In this document: positions 39,001 through 51,141 of the stretch, piece by piece
How positions within the stretch are numbered: position 1 is the first letter of the stretch
How the letters are laid out: every line of letters starts with the position of its first letter
DNA from: Colletes latitarsis
Lineage: Eukaryota > Arthropoda > Insecta > Hymenoptera > Colletidae
Reading direction: 5' to 3'
Length of the DNA stretch: 64,000 nt
Assembly: GCF_051014445.1 (NCBI RefSeq)
Contig: NC_135140.1
Coordinates: 18,035,501-18,099,500 of the forward strand
Translations under genes and position numbers: made by a program
The notes under the pieces: generated by a model
What the model was told of the DNA's origin: nothing
What the model saw: the letters and a program-made list of their open reading frames with translations, nothing else
Database searches by the model: none

Positions 39001-42000
39001 GGAAAAATGTTCTAAAATTGTCCGGAAGAATATCGTAATCGGATCCAGAAATTTCGTACGGCGTCGAACGGGACGCGACATATCTCAGAAATCTACGATA
39101 CGTTGCATAAACGACATAACGGGAGCTGCTCGGGGCGAGAGGACGAAAACATTCGTTCGGTCAAGATAAAAATACTAATCCTAACGCCCAACAACGTTTT
39201 CACAACACGATTTAACCGTCCCTTCGGTTTTCCCGCACCGGAGAGGTTAAATCTGCCGCGCATGCGCGAGATATATGCGCAGAAAATTTCGACAAATTCC
39301 CGCGCCCAGTGTCCTTGCAATTCTACACGGTTTTTTTTACAAATCTCTTTCTGTAATTCCCTTTATATTAAACGCAATTAATTCTTCCAAATATTGTAAT
39401 GATTTTTGGATACTGTTTCATCTAGTTATAGCGAACGAGATTACGACCAGTTGATGCGTCGATGACTCATCGAGGTGTTGATAGTCCGCGATCCAAATTA
39501 GTAAACATCGTTTGTTTCGACGATCGAGATTTTTGCGGTAGAAAGCTGATTGTGCGCGGCACACAAGGCTAAATTAGCTACTCGTTCGATAGCTCTTTAT
39601 CGATACCGCGAATCGCTACAGAATACGTCTCCAAAACGTTCGACAACAATACTCTAGCACTTACGAGAATCGTCTATGGTTATACGATTTATCCATAGTT
39701 TTTTATTACAGTGGCTGGTCCTCGAATATGGCGAAAGTAATTTTTTTAACCTCAAAATGCATTGTCGTGTTAACCTAAATACATCACATATCACCAAGTC
39801 TCTGAAACTCGATGCATTTTCAATATACTGGGACTTACTTTCGTAAACGTCGAAGCTTAATAATACTTAAGCTCGAAGTTAGTCAACAAAAGAATAACGA
39901 TGAGGAGACCTAACCTAAAACCTAAAGGGGTCCACATCCTCTTTGATCATCGTACCAAAAATATAACTAACACTTGGAACGTTTCGTTCTTTTTAACGGT
40001 CGTCTACGAAGGACTTATAGTGTGACTCAGCACCAAGAGATAGCCCGTCCGTTCGGAATAAGAGAGTTAGGATGCCGAACGTTGGCTCCAGCTTAGAAGC
40101 GACCAATGTTGTTCGCGGAAACAGCCAGCCATAGATCGGGCGATACAACGTTGCACTCTCTACCCCGGAATATTCTCCGTGACCTGACACGATTCCACAC
40201 GATAGGAAAGGATTGTTGACCAGGCTGGTGCAATCCGCGAGCCGCGAAGGAAACCGGTCGATGTCTATTAATAAACGTTCGCCTCGTAAAAAACCTATTA
40301 CCCGACCGGGAATAATTGCCACAATAAAGATTGTCGTTTCAATTATAACGCGGGACCATTAGGGCGCCGTTAACACCACATCGTCCTTTTTTCATCTCTT
40401 TTCAATTGATTGACCTCTGAACCGACGTGAACGTCCAAGATAGCGCGACCCGTTCTCTCTCTCTCTCACCCTGGCGACTCGCCGCGATGTGTCATGCACC
40501 TTACTGAATATCTCTCGTGTTTGTCCGAGACGGCCACTGTATATATAATAATATTGTACAGGGTACGGGGTAAAGTTTCAGTTAAATATAGAACAATAAC
40601 AATGAGCGAAAGACTGACAGCCGTAATATTCCGAATATTTAGTCGACAGCGGCGGAAAAAGCTTCGCGGAACGCGATAAGATGTAACGTACCAGATGGAA
40701 TCGCCGCCAATGCAACGGCCACGGATACCGTCCTGCGAACGTTTTCGGTTTCCACGGTGAATATTCGTCAAATCGGTTATGCTTGCGCATCGCAATTGCA
40801 CGCAGAACACGCATGCCACGGGGAGCAACGTTCAGGGTGTGTTGTCCACGAACGGTTACAGATGTTGTGTAACTGTTGTTTGCCAGCCGGATCGCTGTTT
40901 GGGCGCAGGCGGTCTGTTTACGGCGCTTCGGTAATTGAAGAGATCGGTCTGCCTTTGGCGGCATTGAACTCCGGGGAGAAACGTGCGCGCGCTCGTGACC
41001 ATACCTCGAAACCACCAGCTTAGCATCTGCTCCCGACTCTTGCTGGCTAGGCCAGAGATCAATAGAAATCTGTCAACCGAGTGAACTTCCTGTCTGCTGA
41101 CTCAACGCGGACGGTCACTTAAATAAACGCACTTGCGTTCCTTAATCCGTTACTCAAAGGCGCCAGATATTTGCTAGGAGGCCACAATGACACCTGTTAT
41201 ACAACATAAATCTAACATAGTCCAGGCTAACGGGTCTATCTCATCGGTAATCCTAGTATCTAGCTACTCAATAGCTGAACCAGACCTAGCTGAGCCATAT
41301 TCCAGGTTTAGACAAGGTCCACCTCATCGGTAGATACGCCATGCTATTTATTTATACGTTATTAAACATAACACGGATCTGCCACAATCAGTTGACGAAG
41401 GTTACCAGCCAGAAGGCTAAAGAAAACACTTGGAATGTTTGTCGTTTGGTATCGGGCGTTGGTCCTCGATTAATTGACCGAGTAAGAAGACGAACGTTCA
41501 CCTACGGGTGTCGTCGTCTGTTCGGGAACCAGCTAAATGCAACGTGGATGTTTTCTGACCGGTATTGCGATAAGGGAGTCGTCGACACCACCGCTTCAGT
41601 CCGTTTCATCGACACAGCCAGGTCGATCGTGGCATTTGAACTTGGACCTCGACGGCGTAAATCAGCAAAACAACCGTCTCTCGAGATTGCATCCATAATT
41701 GTATTTTTATACTCGGTCCATGGCGCGCGTTCCCCTAGACAATTTGTATCGGAGCCTATCGAGAAATTCCGCTCGACGTTGGCGAGAGGAAGCGAACAGG
41801 GAGCACACTGTAAACAGGTAATGGAGTTTCTGAACTCTGTGGCGCTAGTCGTGTGCATGATAACGACGACGCTTCGACGATTAGATCAGGTTCCGCCTTC
41901 CGATGCATTCATTGCTATGGAAGTTTCTGCCAGGCGCACCAGGCTTCTGGCTGGCCTTATTTTTTCTGTCGTTCGTGAAATAAGCGATAATTGGTCCGGT

Positions 42001-43929
42001 TTAAATCGACAGAGATAAAGCACTTGCGGAATGATAAATTGTGTTTCAGTTCCTACACCTCTGTTTCCGAAGTACTCGATAACTCGATGCTAGTCCCATC
42101 GAGATCTATCCATTGAAACCGTTATCAAAACAAATTTTATCTGTCGAGTTTCTCAATGCTCTTTTGCAATTCTTGGATTCGATGGATGCATGTCATCGGA
42201 CTTGAATTCCTCGCTGTAGTTCGGCGTGGCCTGATATGACTCGAGGCCTAAAATAGAACCAACCGTCCCGTGGCAATATTTTCTTACTAGATTCGCGTGT
42301 CTGCTAATTATTACGAACAATCACGGCGATGCCGTGTGTCAATCGGGCGGAGGAGCAAGCGTGAGCCGACTGACAACAGCGCGCTGCAGCCAGAGGTCAG
42401 GCCGCGTGCATTAACGCGTGCACGGCAGGGGGGAGGGAGGCGAGCATGAACAAGGTGCATGATCAGTCAACGACAATGAGGTAAGTACGGCTAACATAGA
42501 TCAGGATGATCCTCGATTGAACGCAGCGAGACCTACTTCTTTCACGTGTCGAGGCTCCGTCTCTCTTGCAATCTTCGACTCCACCTCCCCTCTTCAATTC
42601 AGGAAGCCAATTCTGTCGCGTGCAGTCGAGCTGCACTCGCGAATCGAACCTCGTCGAGTCCAATTCACGCTTTCCACGAATAGAGATCGCCATTAGAGAG
42701 GGCACAGGATTCTTGAGGATGAGTTACGTTTGGCCCACACCGTCCGGGCCTATCAGGCCCCAATATTGACTTGAATCGACTTAGCAACCCTTCAGGATCA
42801 TAGACTAGTATCCAATCCCAAGTTTTGATTTGAGATTATAATTATATCTTCGCATCTTTCGGCATTGACGAAATGTCACCTGCTGCCTAGATGGTTCAGG
42901 AGGGTACATATGCTCTATATTGTTATTGGTGAATTTTTTTTTGTACCTGATTCCCTCCATTTTGTCTCGGATAATAAATTTGAGACAATCGGTAACGTTA
43001 GCGACAACTGATTCTTCGAACTATTTACGATCGGAATGTTAACTACAGCGACTGAGTCGAGACCGCTTCGTGGAGCTGTCGATTGGACGCCAATTATGGC
43101 GGACAGTGTCATATTGGGCCGGTGTCGGCGAAGAATTGTTCTAACACGTACATTAAGACTAATGATCCCAGTGAGTTACATGGTGCTACTTTGTAATCGT
43201 CGGGCACTTCGTTGTCGCAGACTGTGACTTAATGAACTGTCGCAGCCTCGATAAATCAAATCGTTTAAAGATCTTTAACTGCCTCGGGTCAAAAGAATGG
43301 AATCCTTTCGCATTTCTTTAAAGGAGGACTTAATACAACGAGTATGGATGAGTCTCGCGATTATGATAAACGACTTTCCGTGTTGAAGAAGTCATGGTTT
43401 GGTAATTACATTGATACATTGTAACTCGAAACGAGTCAAGAATCAATTATGTTAGTTACCAGCTCGTCTAGACTCGACGACTTCTGGGCTACAATCACGC
43501 TTGATCATTTAACCGAGAGAGGCAATAGGTGAATTAGATCACTAAGAATTATTTTCGCCAATCGCTCGTCTCGGTCCACTTCGAGGTTCCGTCCCATTCG
43601 ATCAGTGTAAACCCTGCTATTAACCTGTTGAGTCTGGCCTATCGTGAATGCCGTGGGTTATACACTCGCTCCGCTTCACCGTGATTGCAGCTGCCAGCGG
43701 AGGAATGGTATTGCGATACCATTTAACAGTGGACGTTGTTCACTATCCAATTGCACAGTCGATAAAATACGATTTGAACATTTGGAACATTTGGTTACAA
43801 TGTCCATGAATTGTTTAACCGATGCAAATGATGACTCTGACTTATATTTAGAAGATTCGCCACTTTCGGTGGCTGCACGGTTCAGAAGGCGACCGTCAGC
43901 TTCGCTGAAACAACGGTTCAACGATTCAA
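36070..43929. other. Gene-free upstream region, moderately GC-rich
   Basis: This stretch lies 5' of the minus-strand GTPase, and the part nearest 36.1-36.8 kb is CpG-rich, as a promoter would be. Several overlapping frames exist, the longest being 225 codons at 41341-42018, but they lack domains, conserved motifs or convincing splice structure. A (CT)n run occurs at about 40456-40468. I see no gene that can be supported. Confidence 0.45.
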
Positions 43930-43961
43930 TTGCGTAGTTACACGACGATGTAACTACGCAA
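43930..43961. repeat. Perfect 13-bp inverted repeat (hairpin)
   Basis: TTGCGTAGTTACA, a 6-base spacer CGACGA, then TGTAACTACGCAA. The arms are exactly complementary. Function unknown. Confidence 0.85.
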
Positions 43962-46900
43962 CTACTCGACTGGGTACCCCGGATGCACCGGTGCAATAAA
44001 ATCGTAATGCACGCAATAAACGCGTGCAACGAGAACTAACCGACCAAATTGAATATGTAGGGTAAACTTCGTATAAACGTTCGAGCAGTTGGTTCTGTTA
44101 ACACGCTGCAAGCGCCGTCGCGTCGCCGTGTTGCTAAAAACGATCATGGGTCCCACGACGGTCGCCGGACCTCGCGATATCGTTTCCCGATAACGAACGG
44201 ATGATCGTGACGTAGGAACCAACGCGTGGCTCCGTTCGTTGTACGGCGTTTCCGCTTTTGCCGTGAGGCGCATAAGACGTGATGTCATTCGGCGCAGACA
44301 ACGAGGTAGCGCGTCAACGGGAGCTCTACGTGTCGCTCTCGTTGACGCTAATCGATCGAATAATGCAACACGTAGCGCGGTGTTTCCTGGTAACTATGAC
44401 GGAGTCAAGTTTGCACGGTGCACTCTGACCTTGAGCCTTTCACTCACCTTTAAAGGATCGTATATGTCAGAGTGTAGCCACGATCGTTGCATTCGTTTAA
44501 TACCAATTCGACCTTAGACGGTGATGGGGTTTATCACAGTATCGTCGCTTCGTGGCCAGATCTTAAGGCAACGTGGGGATACTTGCCTCTTAACCGATTC
44601 AGCCAAGTTCTGAACAGCCAGTGAGAAGACACTACGTGACCTCCACATGCTTGAATGAGACTATATTGGCCCAGAGTACAATTGCATGTAAGGACATTTA
44701 CTCTTGGATCCTTTTAGTTCTGATTGAGTCTATAATTTAAGAGCATCATAACCAGGTCCATGACCCATGTTGGTAACCTGGGTATGCATACATTCACCAA
44801 ACACTGTCACGTTCACTAATATGCACAAAACATACTTGCCTTCACCTCCACTTACTTCAACCACCAAACTTCAGGATTGGTTCGCAATCAGGCCCATGAC
44901 CTGAGTAGATACACGTTAACCAAACATTATCACCTTCACAAATATGTTCAACACAAAACTCAATTCACTTCATCTTGCTCCTACCTCATTTACCACTCAC
45001 TCTTTCGCACCCTGTATCAACACAAGTCGATACAGGGTCCCGGGGGCCCCACGAGGAGGTGAGATGAGTGGATTTGTCCAGAGGGGGCCCACCAACTTCG
45101 CCGAAATTCTCCACACCAGGCTACCACCTAAGTAGAAACCCAGATATAGGAGAACATCAGTTTCATCGGGGTTTTCCATCTGACCAAAGTCAAAAGGTCC
45201 CACTCCAGACTCATGCCCCCATGTCGAAATATAAGTCCATTCTAAAATATGAACCATTTTTTTTGTACGTCATTAGATTTTACGAAATGTGGTCATGTGT
45301 GAATTTATCTTGCTACCCTAATTTTTCAAATTTGCAAATTGGATCAAGCCCAACTGTTAAACTAGAACAGTTTCAGAAGAAACATGTTTTATAATTTGCT
45401 TCCATTCATAAGGCAGCCCTGAAGTATCAGACAAAAATAAAACAAAACCTTTCCGCTGCTAAAATCGGATCCTACGCACAGGATGATGTCAAACAGTTCG
45501 ATTACCATGAAGTTTATAAATATTTCATACGATGCTTATCGCTGAACATCCGGTGCAATCGAGTTCGAGACCAGATATTAAGAAAGTCAGGCGAATATCA
45601 ATCGCTGCGACAGGAAGTGTTGAAATAAATAATAAAAATCTGCGTGAAAATGTTCGAGTGCTCGAATTTAGCATAAATATTCTGGAGGAAAAAGTATCCT
45701 CTTATCGTTAGATATCTGATGCAGTCTCTCGTTTCCTGTATGAATCTGCGTTACGGATACTTGCAAATTGTACTTTTACGCATATATGAGTTCGTGTCTG
45801 TATTTGACGTAATATTCAAGGTTGCACAAGGTCACGAATTAACATCTTTAGGAACAAATTACTCAAGTAACTAATTTTGTTTACGCAAAATGGTACGCTA
45901 TTGGTTACAGAATATAATAATATAAAAATTCAAAGTAAATTCGCATGTATCGGTATCGATGAAGAGATTAAATAAATAAAAAGGATGTGTACGGAACTCT
46001 GGAGACTTAATCGTTGGTCAACCGTGTTTTTAATATGTATCAGATCCTCATTACTTTTATTCCTTATCACGCGTGACCTTAAACATTGTTATGTCATGCA
46101 TCGTTCCTCTTGATAGCCGCTTTCACGCGACGTAAATAAAGCTACAACTTCTTGATGCGCACAATTAACACTTAGCTAACCGAATGGGGAGATCTCCCCG
46201 CTTTGAAGTAAGATTGGCCAAGCGTTAAGATCACCTTCAAATTTATTATATTCAAAAATAGACTTCAACTTTTGCATCTTTCAACGCTGTTCACTCGCTA
46301 GAAAAAATCAATCGACTCGGAGAGTAATATTCCTTTACAAAACCAACGCGTCTCGTTCCGGGTCTTTTATAGTCTAACTTAATTGACCGTTCAAGGTCAC
46401 ACGCCCGCCATTTATCGACGATTATTCCCAGAAACGAATGCAACCGTCGATAAAATTCCTGAACCAATAGTTAACAACAACAGTAACGATCACGATGAAA
46501 ATTATCGGTCAATAAATGATTTTGTTTGTTTGTGCAACATGGTCTGCCGCGTTCTAAAACTAGGCCAATCAGCTTGAAGTTTGCACAGCAACAAACGGCA
46601 TTTTTCCCGATCGAATCAAGGGAAAATGCAACGGGCGCGCGGGACGATTGTCGGCCATTGCGTTCACACGATAAAACGAGTCAATTATTATTTCCTCGTT
46701 CGTCATATCGGCTTCAGGTCGTACACGAGCCGACCTCGGACCTCGAGCAACGCGTCTCGCTCCTCTCTGTTACCTCCAGCAAACACTTCCATCGAAATAT
46801 CTAGGAAAATTGCTCCCTTAAATAGCAAACAACTGCGCGCGACAAAATAATATTTAAAACGTACTATTCATCCACGTTTCATATTTAGACCTCGTGACTG

Positions 46901-47482
46901 GTCGAGTGCATTTTAAAATCCTTAAAAGCTACCATCAAGTCGAATATATAGGGTTACGTTGAATTAAAAATGGCGCGAACCGAAGGGAAATTTGAATCGT
47001 TTATAGTCACATGTAACTTTGCATCGATATTCCTAGACGAGCTATCCTCTTATTGACGCTTTCGAACACTTAGATTGTAATCGAGAGAGTCACAGTTCAC
47101 GCAAACGTTTATTCGAACAGAATAAAGTGATAGCGTAGTGCAAAAGTAAGCATTTTATCAACCGAAGTAGTTCAACCAACGAGAAAAACATCTTGCATCT
47201 ATTTCTCGGAATGTCAAGTGCAAGGAACAGTGGTGCAACCGTCCACTTTACCCAGTCACGCTGAGTTTTGTAATTTCGCTACGAGCAGTGGAAGAGATCG
47301 GCGCCTGAGCGGGCCAAAATTTCGGGGATGCCCGGACCAACAGCGTAGCTTTGATCTCGTAACACGAGCCCGGCGTAATCAGTGGATCCCGGCTCGTGAT
47401 CCGCATATCGAGTCGAGCCCTGGCCAGACGCTAGTTTCGTCTTCGTCGAGTCGATAGGGTGGCCTAAACGCGTGCAGATATC
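43962..47482. other. Intergenic, gene-free
   Basis: No supported gene. A 9-bp perfect hairpin, CCCTGTATC ... GATACAGGG, lies at 45010-45037 beside a CCCGGGGGCCCC run. Its arms resemble the terminal motif of the satellite elements elsewhere in the window. Otherwise nothing is seen. Confidence 0.4.
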
Positions 47483-47483
47483 A

Positions 47484-47509
47484 CCCCCCCCCCCTCCCCC
47501 CCCCCCCCC
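47484..47509. repeat. Poly-C tract (C11-T-C14)
   Basis: Homopolymer run of 11 C, one T and 14 C. The complementary G run could form a G-quadruplex. It is also a site where length errors in the assembly are likely. Confidence 0.9.
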
Positions 47510-48171
47510 GCGAGTCTGTAGCTCCGATTTCAAAGTACAATCAACAGCGGCTCACGTGATATCCTGGACGCGGATCGGACCTAGATTCCACCAGCTGCAC
47601 GACCGCGTTTCCGTTGCGATGCTTTCGGACGGCAGTACGCGAAAAATCCAGTGCAAAACAGCCGATAGAGGATGATCGACAGCCGACGATAGGAGACCCG
47701 CTCGAACTTAACCTCGTTCGCGCGACTCCCGGGGACCACTCGTTGCTTTTCGGGGCGAAGTCTAACCGGTCAAGTTGAAAAATCATTCCCCGCGATGTTC
47801 TACAGGCCGGCCCAACGACAAATGTCACTCTAGACGCCTTGGGAACTGCTTGGACCAACAAAATCGATCACCTCAATTCTTCGTGTTGGGGTGCTTGCTC
47901 CACTTCTTTCCCTGGAAGAGGATTCTTTGGGTGTTCGTGGGTTTATCCCGGTGGGTTCAGTCACTTGTTGCTCAGTTTTGGTATCGTGTAATTCATGGCA
48001 ACGTATATAACCATGAAATACTGTTATTGTTGAAAGATAAGCCTCTTGTTCTCCTGAAAAATTCTTGGCTCTCGTTCGTGCTCTATCGTGTTCTACCACT
48101 TCTAGGTATTAACCCTGAGACGTACCGTGATACGACCGTAAGCTTAAGGTCTTCGTTTTGACAAAAATGTT

Positions 48172-48525
48172 ATGAAGATTCCAGCAGTATTGCTGCCTTT
48201 TCTTTTCCTTCTGCTACTGAAAATTTTCGACGTTTTTATGGCTGTTGCAAAGTCATTGTTCGTAACAATCGAATCCATTGGAAGGTTTGTTCCAGAAATG
48301 TTGGAGCCAGAGATCCGAGTACCCATCGCTACTGGCAATTACACGGTCACTGGCAGCAGCAAATTGAAAAATGATCGCGAACATTCGAATCCACACGGTC
48401 GAATAATCAAGCTGGACACGGGAGTTTCGTCTCGATTCGCTAATCTCTTCAGACGAAATTGCCGGCGTTGCAAGTCGTCGCGGGTCAACCGAACCGTCTG
48501 GATCATCGTTCCTCCTGTCTGACAC
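48172..48525 (+). CDS. Short ORF with hydrophobic N-terminus, doubtful
   Basis: A 116-codon frame opening with ATG and a strongly hydrophobic leader (MKIPAVLLPFLFLLLLKIF), followed by a region with many Arg, Ser and Asn. It looks like a secreted or membrane leader, but no domain is recognised, no conserved cysteine pattern is seen, and the second half reads like chance sequence. It may be a lineage-specific small protein or simply an open frame. Confidence 0.2.
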
Positions 48526-49148
48526 GTCGAACTACGATCGCTTATTTATGGGAGACGATAACTATATTAAGAACGTCGATAACGCTTTCTCAGACCCGGT
48601 CGAATTTCTCCAAATAACGTCCAAAGATCTCGTGAGCGTTTCAAACACGAGGATCGCTAGATTCGAGGCTGGAATCGAACGCTTTTGGGGACATTGACAG
48701 CGTCTATAGGGTGTCCCAAAAACAATGGGACTCCATGATTTTATAGGAAACTCAATTTTTAATAAAAATCGCAACTTTTTTTCTTTGCACGCCAATTACA
48801 TATCTTTTACGCCCCGTAGCAACAAATAAAGATAAATAGAAAATTTTGTAGTGAGTATTGGTTAAAAAATGCTTCGTCAAAGTGTCGTTGCTGAATCATT
48901 TCGAGCGCTATGTTTCTCGAAGAGTATGTTATTTGTCGTACGATGCGATCGGAACCTCTTATCTCCTGTATAATTCCAATTCAAAATACAATCTATTTGA
49001 AACCGTTGAATTTTTGTTTTTGGGGAAGATTAAAAGATGATATAATATATCGAATTATACGGTAAAGAGATATAATAATTTTTTTCCGTTTCCATTCTGT
49101 TAATTTAACATCGAAAGAATTTCATAAATCCTCAGTCATGCTATTATG

Positions 49149-51139
49149 CAGGGTGTTCGGCCAACCCTGGGAAAAATTTTAATGGGGGATTCTAGAGCCC
49201 ACAATAAGACGAAAATCAAGAATACCAATTTGTTGATCGAGGCTTCGTTAAAAAGTTATTAACGTTTAAAGTTCCGTCCATTCCGAATTTTTTTCTCGGA
49301 AGTGCGTAGGATTTCGGGTGTATGCGTAATGACCAAAAACGATTGTAATTAACCCCCACAGCTAATAATATTTTTTTCAGAACGATTTGAAATATTTTAA
49401 TTTCGTCGAAAAATTTCACACCTTCTCGAATTTTTTTCTCGAAATTGCGTAGGATTTCGGGGATATGTCTAATGACCAAAAATGATTGTAATTGACCCCT
49501 GCAATTGAAAATAATTTTTTTAGAACGATTTGAAATTTTTTTTTTTCGTCGAAATATTTAGGCAATTAGATTTTCGATAAGGAATTTTTTTCTCGGAAGT
49601 GCGTAGGATTTCGGGTGTATGTGTAATGACCAAAAATGATTGTAATTGACCCCCACAGCTAACAATATTTTTTTCAGAACGATTTGAAATATTTTAATTC
49701 CGTCGAAAAATTTCACACCTTCTCGAATTTTTTTCTCGAAACTGCGTAGGATTTCGGGGATATGTCTAATGACCAAAAATGATTGTAATTGACCCCTGCA
49801 ATTGAAAATAATTTTTTTAGAACGATTTGAAAATTTTTTTTTTCGTCGAAATATTTAGGCAATTAGATTTTCGATAAGGAATTTTTTTCTCGGAAGTGCG
49901 TAGGATTTCGGGTGTATGCGTAATGACCAAAAATGATTGTAATTAACCCCCACATCTAACAATATTTTTTTCAGAACGATTTGAAATATTTTAATTCCGT
50001 CGAAAAATTTCACACCTTCTCGAATTTTTTTCTCGAAACTGCGTAGGAATTCGGGGGTATGTCTATTCACCAAAAGTGATTGTATTTGACCCCTGCAATT
50101 GAAAATAATTTTTTTAGAACGATTTGAAATTTTTTTTTTTCGTCGAAATATTTAGGCAATTAGATTTTCGATAAGGAATTTTTTTCTCGGAAGTGCGTAG
50201 GATTTCGGGTATATACGTAATGACCAAAAACGATTGTAATTAACCCCCACAGCTAACAATATTTTTTTCAGAACGATTTGAAATATTTTAATTTCGTCGA
50301 AAAATTTCACACCTTCTCGAATTTTTTTCTCGAAACTGCGTAGGATTTCGGGGATATGTCTATTCACCAAAAGTGATTGTAATTGACCCCTACAATTGAA
50401 AATAATTTTTTTAGAACGATTTGAAATTTTTTTTTTTCGTCGAAATATTTAGGCAATTAGATTTTCGATAAGGAATTTTTTTCTCGGAAGTGCGTAGGAT
50501 TTCGGGTGTATGTGTAATGACCAAAAATGATTGTAATTAACCCCCACAGGTAACAATATTTTTTTCAGAACGATTTGAAATATTTTAATTTCGTCGAAAA
50601 ATTTCACACCTTCTCGAATTTTTTTCTCGAAACTGCGTAGGATTTCGGGGATATGTCTAATGACCAAAAATAATTGTAATTGACCCCTGCAATTGAAAAT
50701 AATTTTTTTAGAACGATTTGAAATATTTTAATTCCGTCGAAAAATTTCACACCTTCTCGAATTTTTTTCTCGAAACTGTGTAGGATTTCGGGGATATGTC
50801 TAATGACCAAAAATAATTGTAATTGACCCCTGCAATTGAAAATAATTTTTTCAGAACGATTTGAAATATTTTAATTCCGTCGAAAAATTTCACACCTTCT
50901 CGAATTTTTTTCTCGAAAGTGCATAGGATTTCGGGTGTATGTGTAATGACCAAAAATGATTGTAATTGACCCCCGCAATTGAAAATAATTTTTTTAGAAC
51001 GATTTGAAATTTTTGAATTTAATTGTTAAAAACTTTTTAACGAAGCTTCCATCAACAAATTGGTATTCTTGATTTTCGTCTTATTTTGGCCTCTAGAATC
51101 CTCCATTAAAATTTTTCCCAGGGGTGGCCGAACACCCTG
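49149..51139. mobile_element. Satellite-carrying inverted-repeat element, copy C, with dimeric higher-order array
   Basis: Largest copy of the family, inserted in the opposite orientation to copies A and B. Left CAGGGTGTTCGGCCAACCCT, right AGGGGTGGCCGAACACCCTG followed by TA; on the left the TA has become TG. The interior alternates two monomers, a ~143-bp type and a ~154-bp type carrying AGGCAATTAGATTTTCGATA. The composite unit repeats exactly every 297 bp (equivalent points at 49558, 49855, 50152 and 50449), followed by two simple 143-bp units. The minus-strand frames of 68-87 codons are repeat translations, not genes. Confidence 0.9.
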
Positions 51140-51141
51140 TA

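Noticed and set aside
41341..42018. 225-codon plus-strand frame, the longest outside known genes
   Set aside because: No domain, no conserved motif, overlapped by a 118-codon minus-strand frame, with composition like its surroundings. It is probably chance in a GC-richer stretch.
42444..42481. Possible first coding exon: ATGAACAAGGTGCATGATCA... ending AG|GTAAGT
   Set aside because: It has a good donor, but only 12 codons and no downstream exon in a matching frame that I can recognise. It could equally be a chance donor or a non-coding exon.
48704..48860. AGGGTGTCCCAAAAACAATG, resembling a transposon terminus
   Set aside because: No inverted partner or coding remnant was found nearby, so it cannot be assigned.
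49216..50953. Series of 68-87-codon minus-strand frames with near-identical peptides, also at 19138-19903 and 21755-22825 on the plus strand
   Set aside because: They are translations of the 143/155-bp satellite monomer. Each ends at the same point of the unit and lies wholly inside the inverted-repeat elements.
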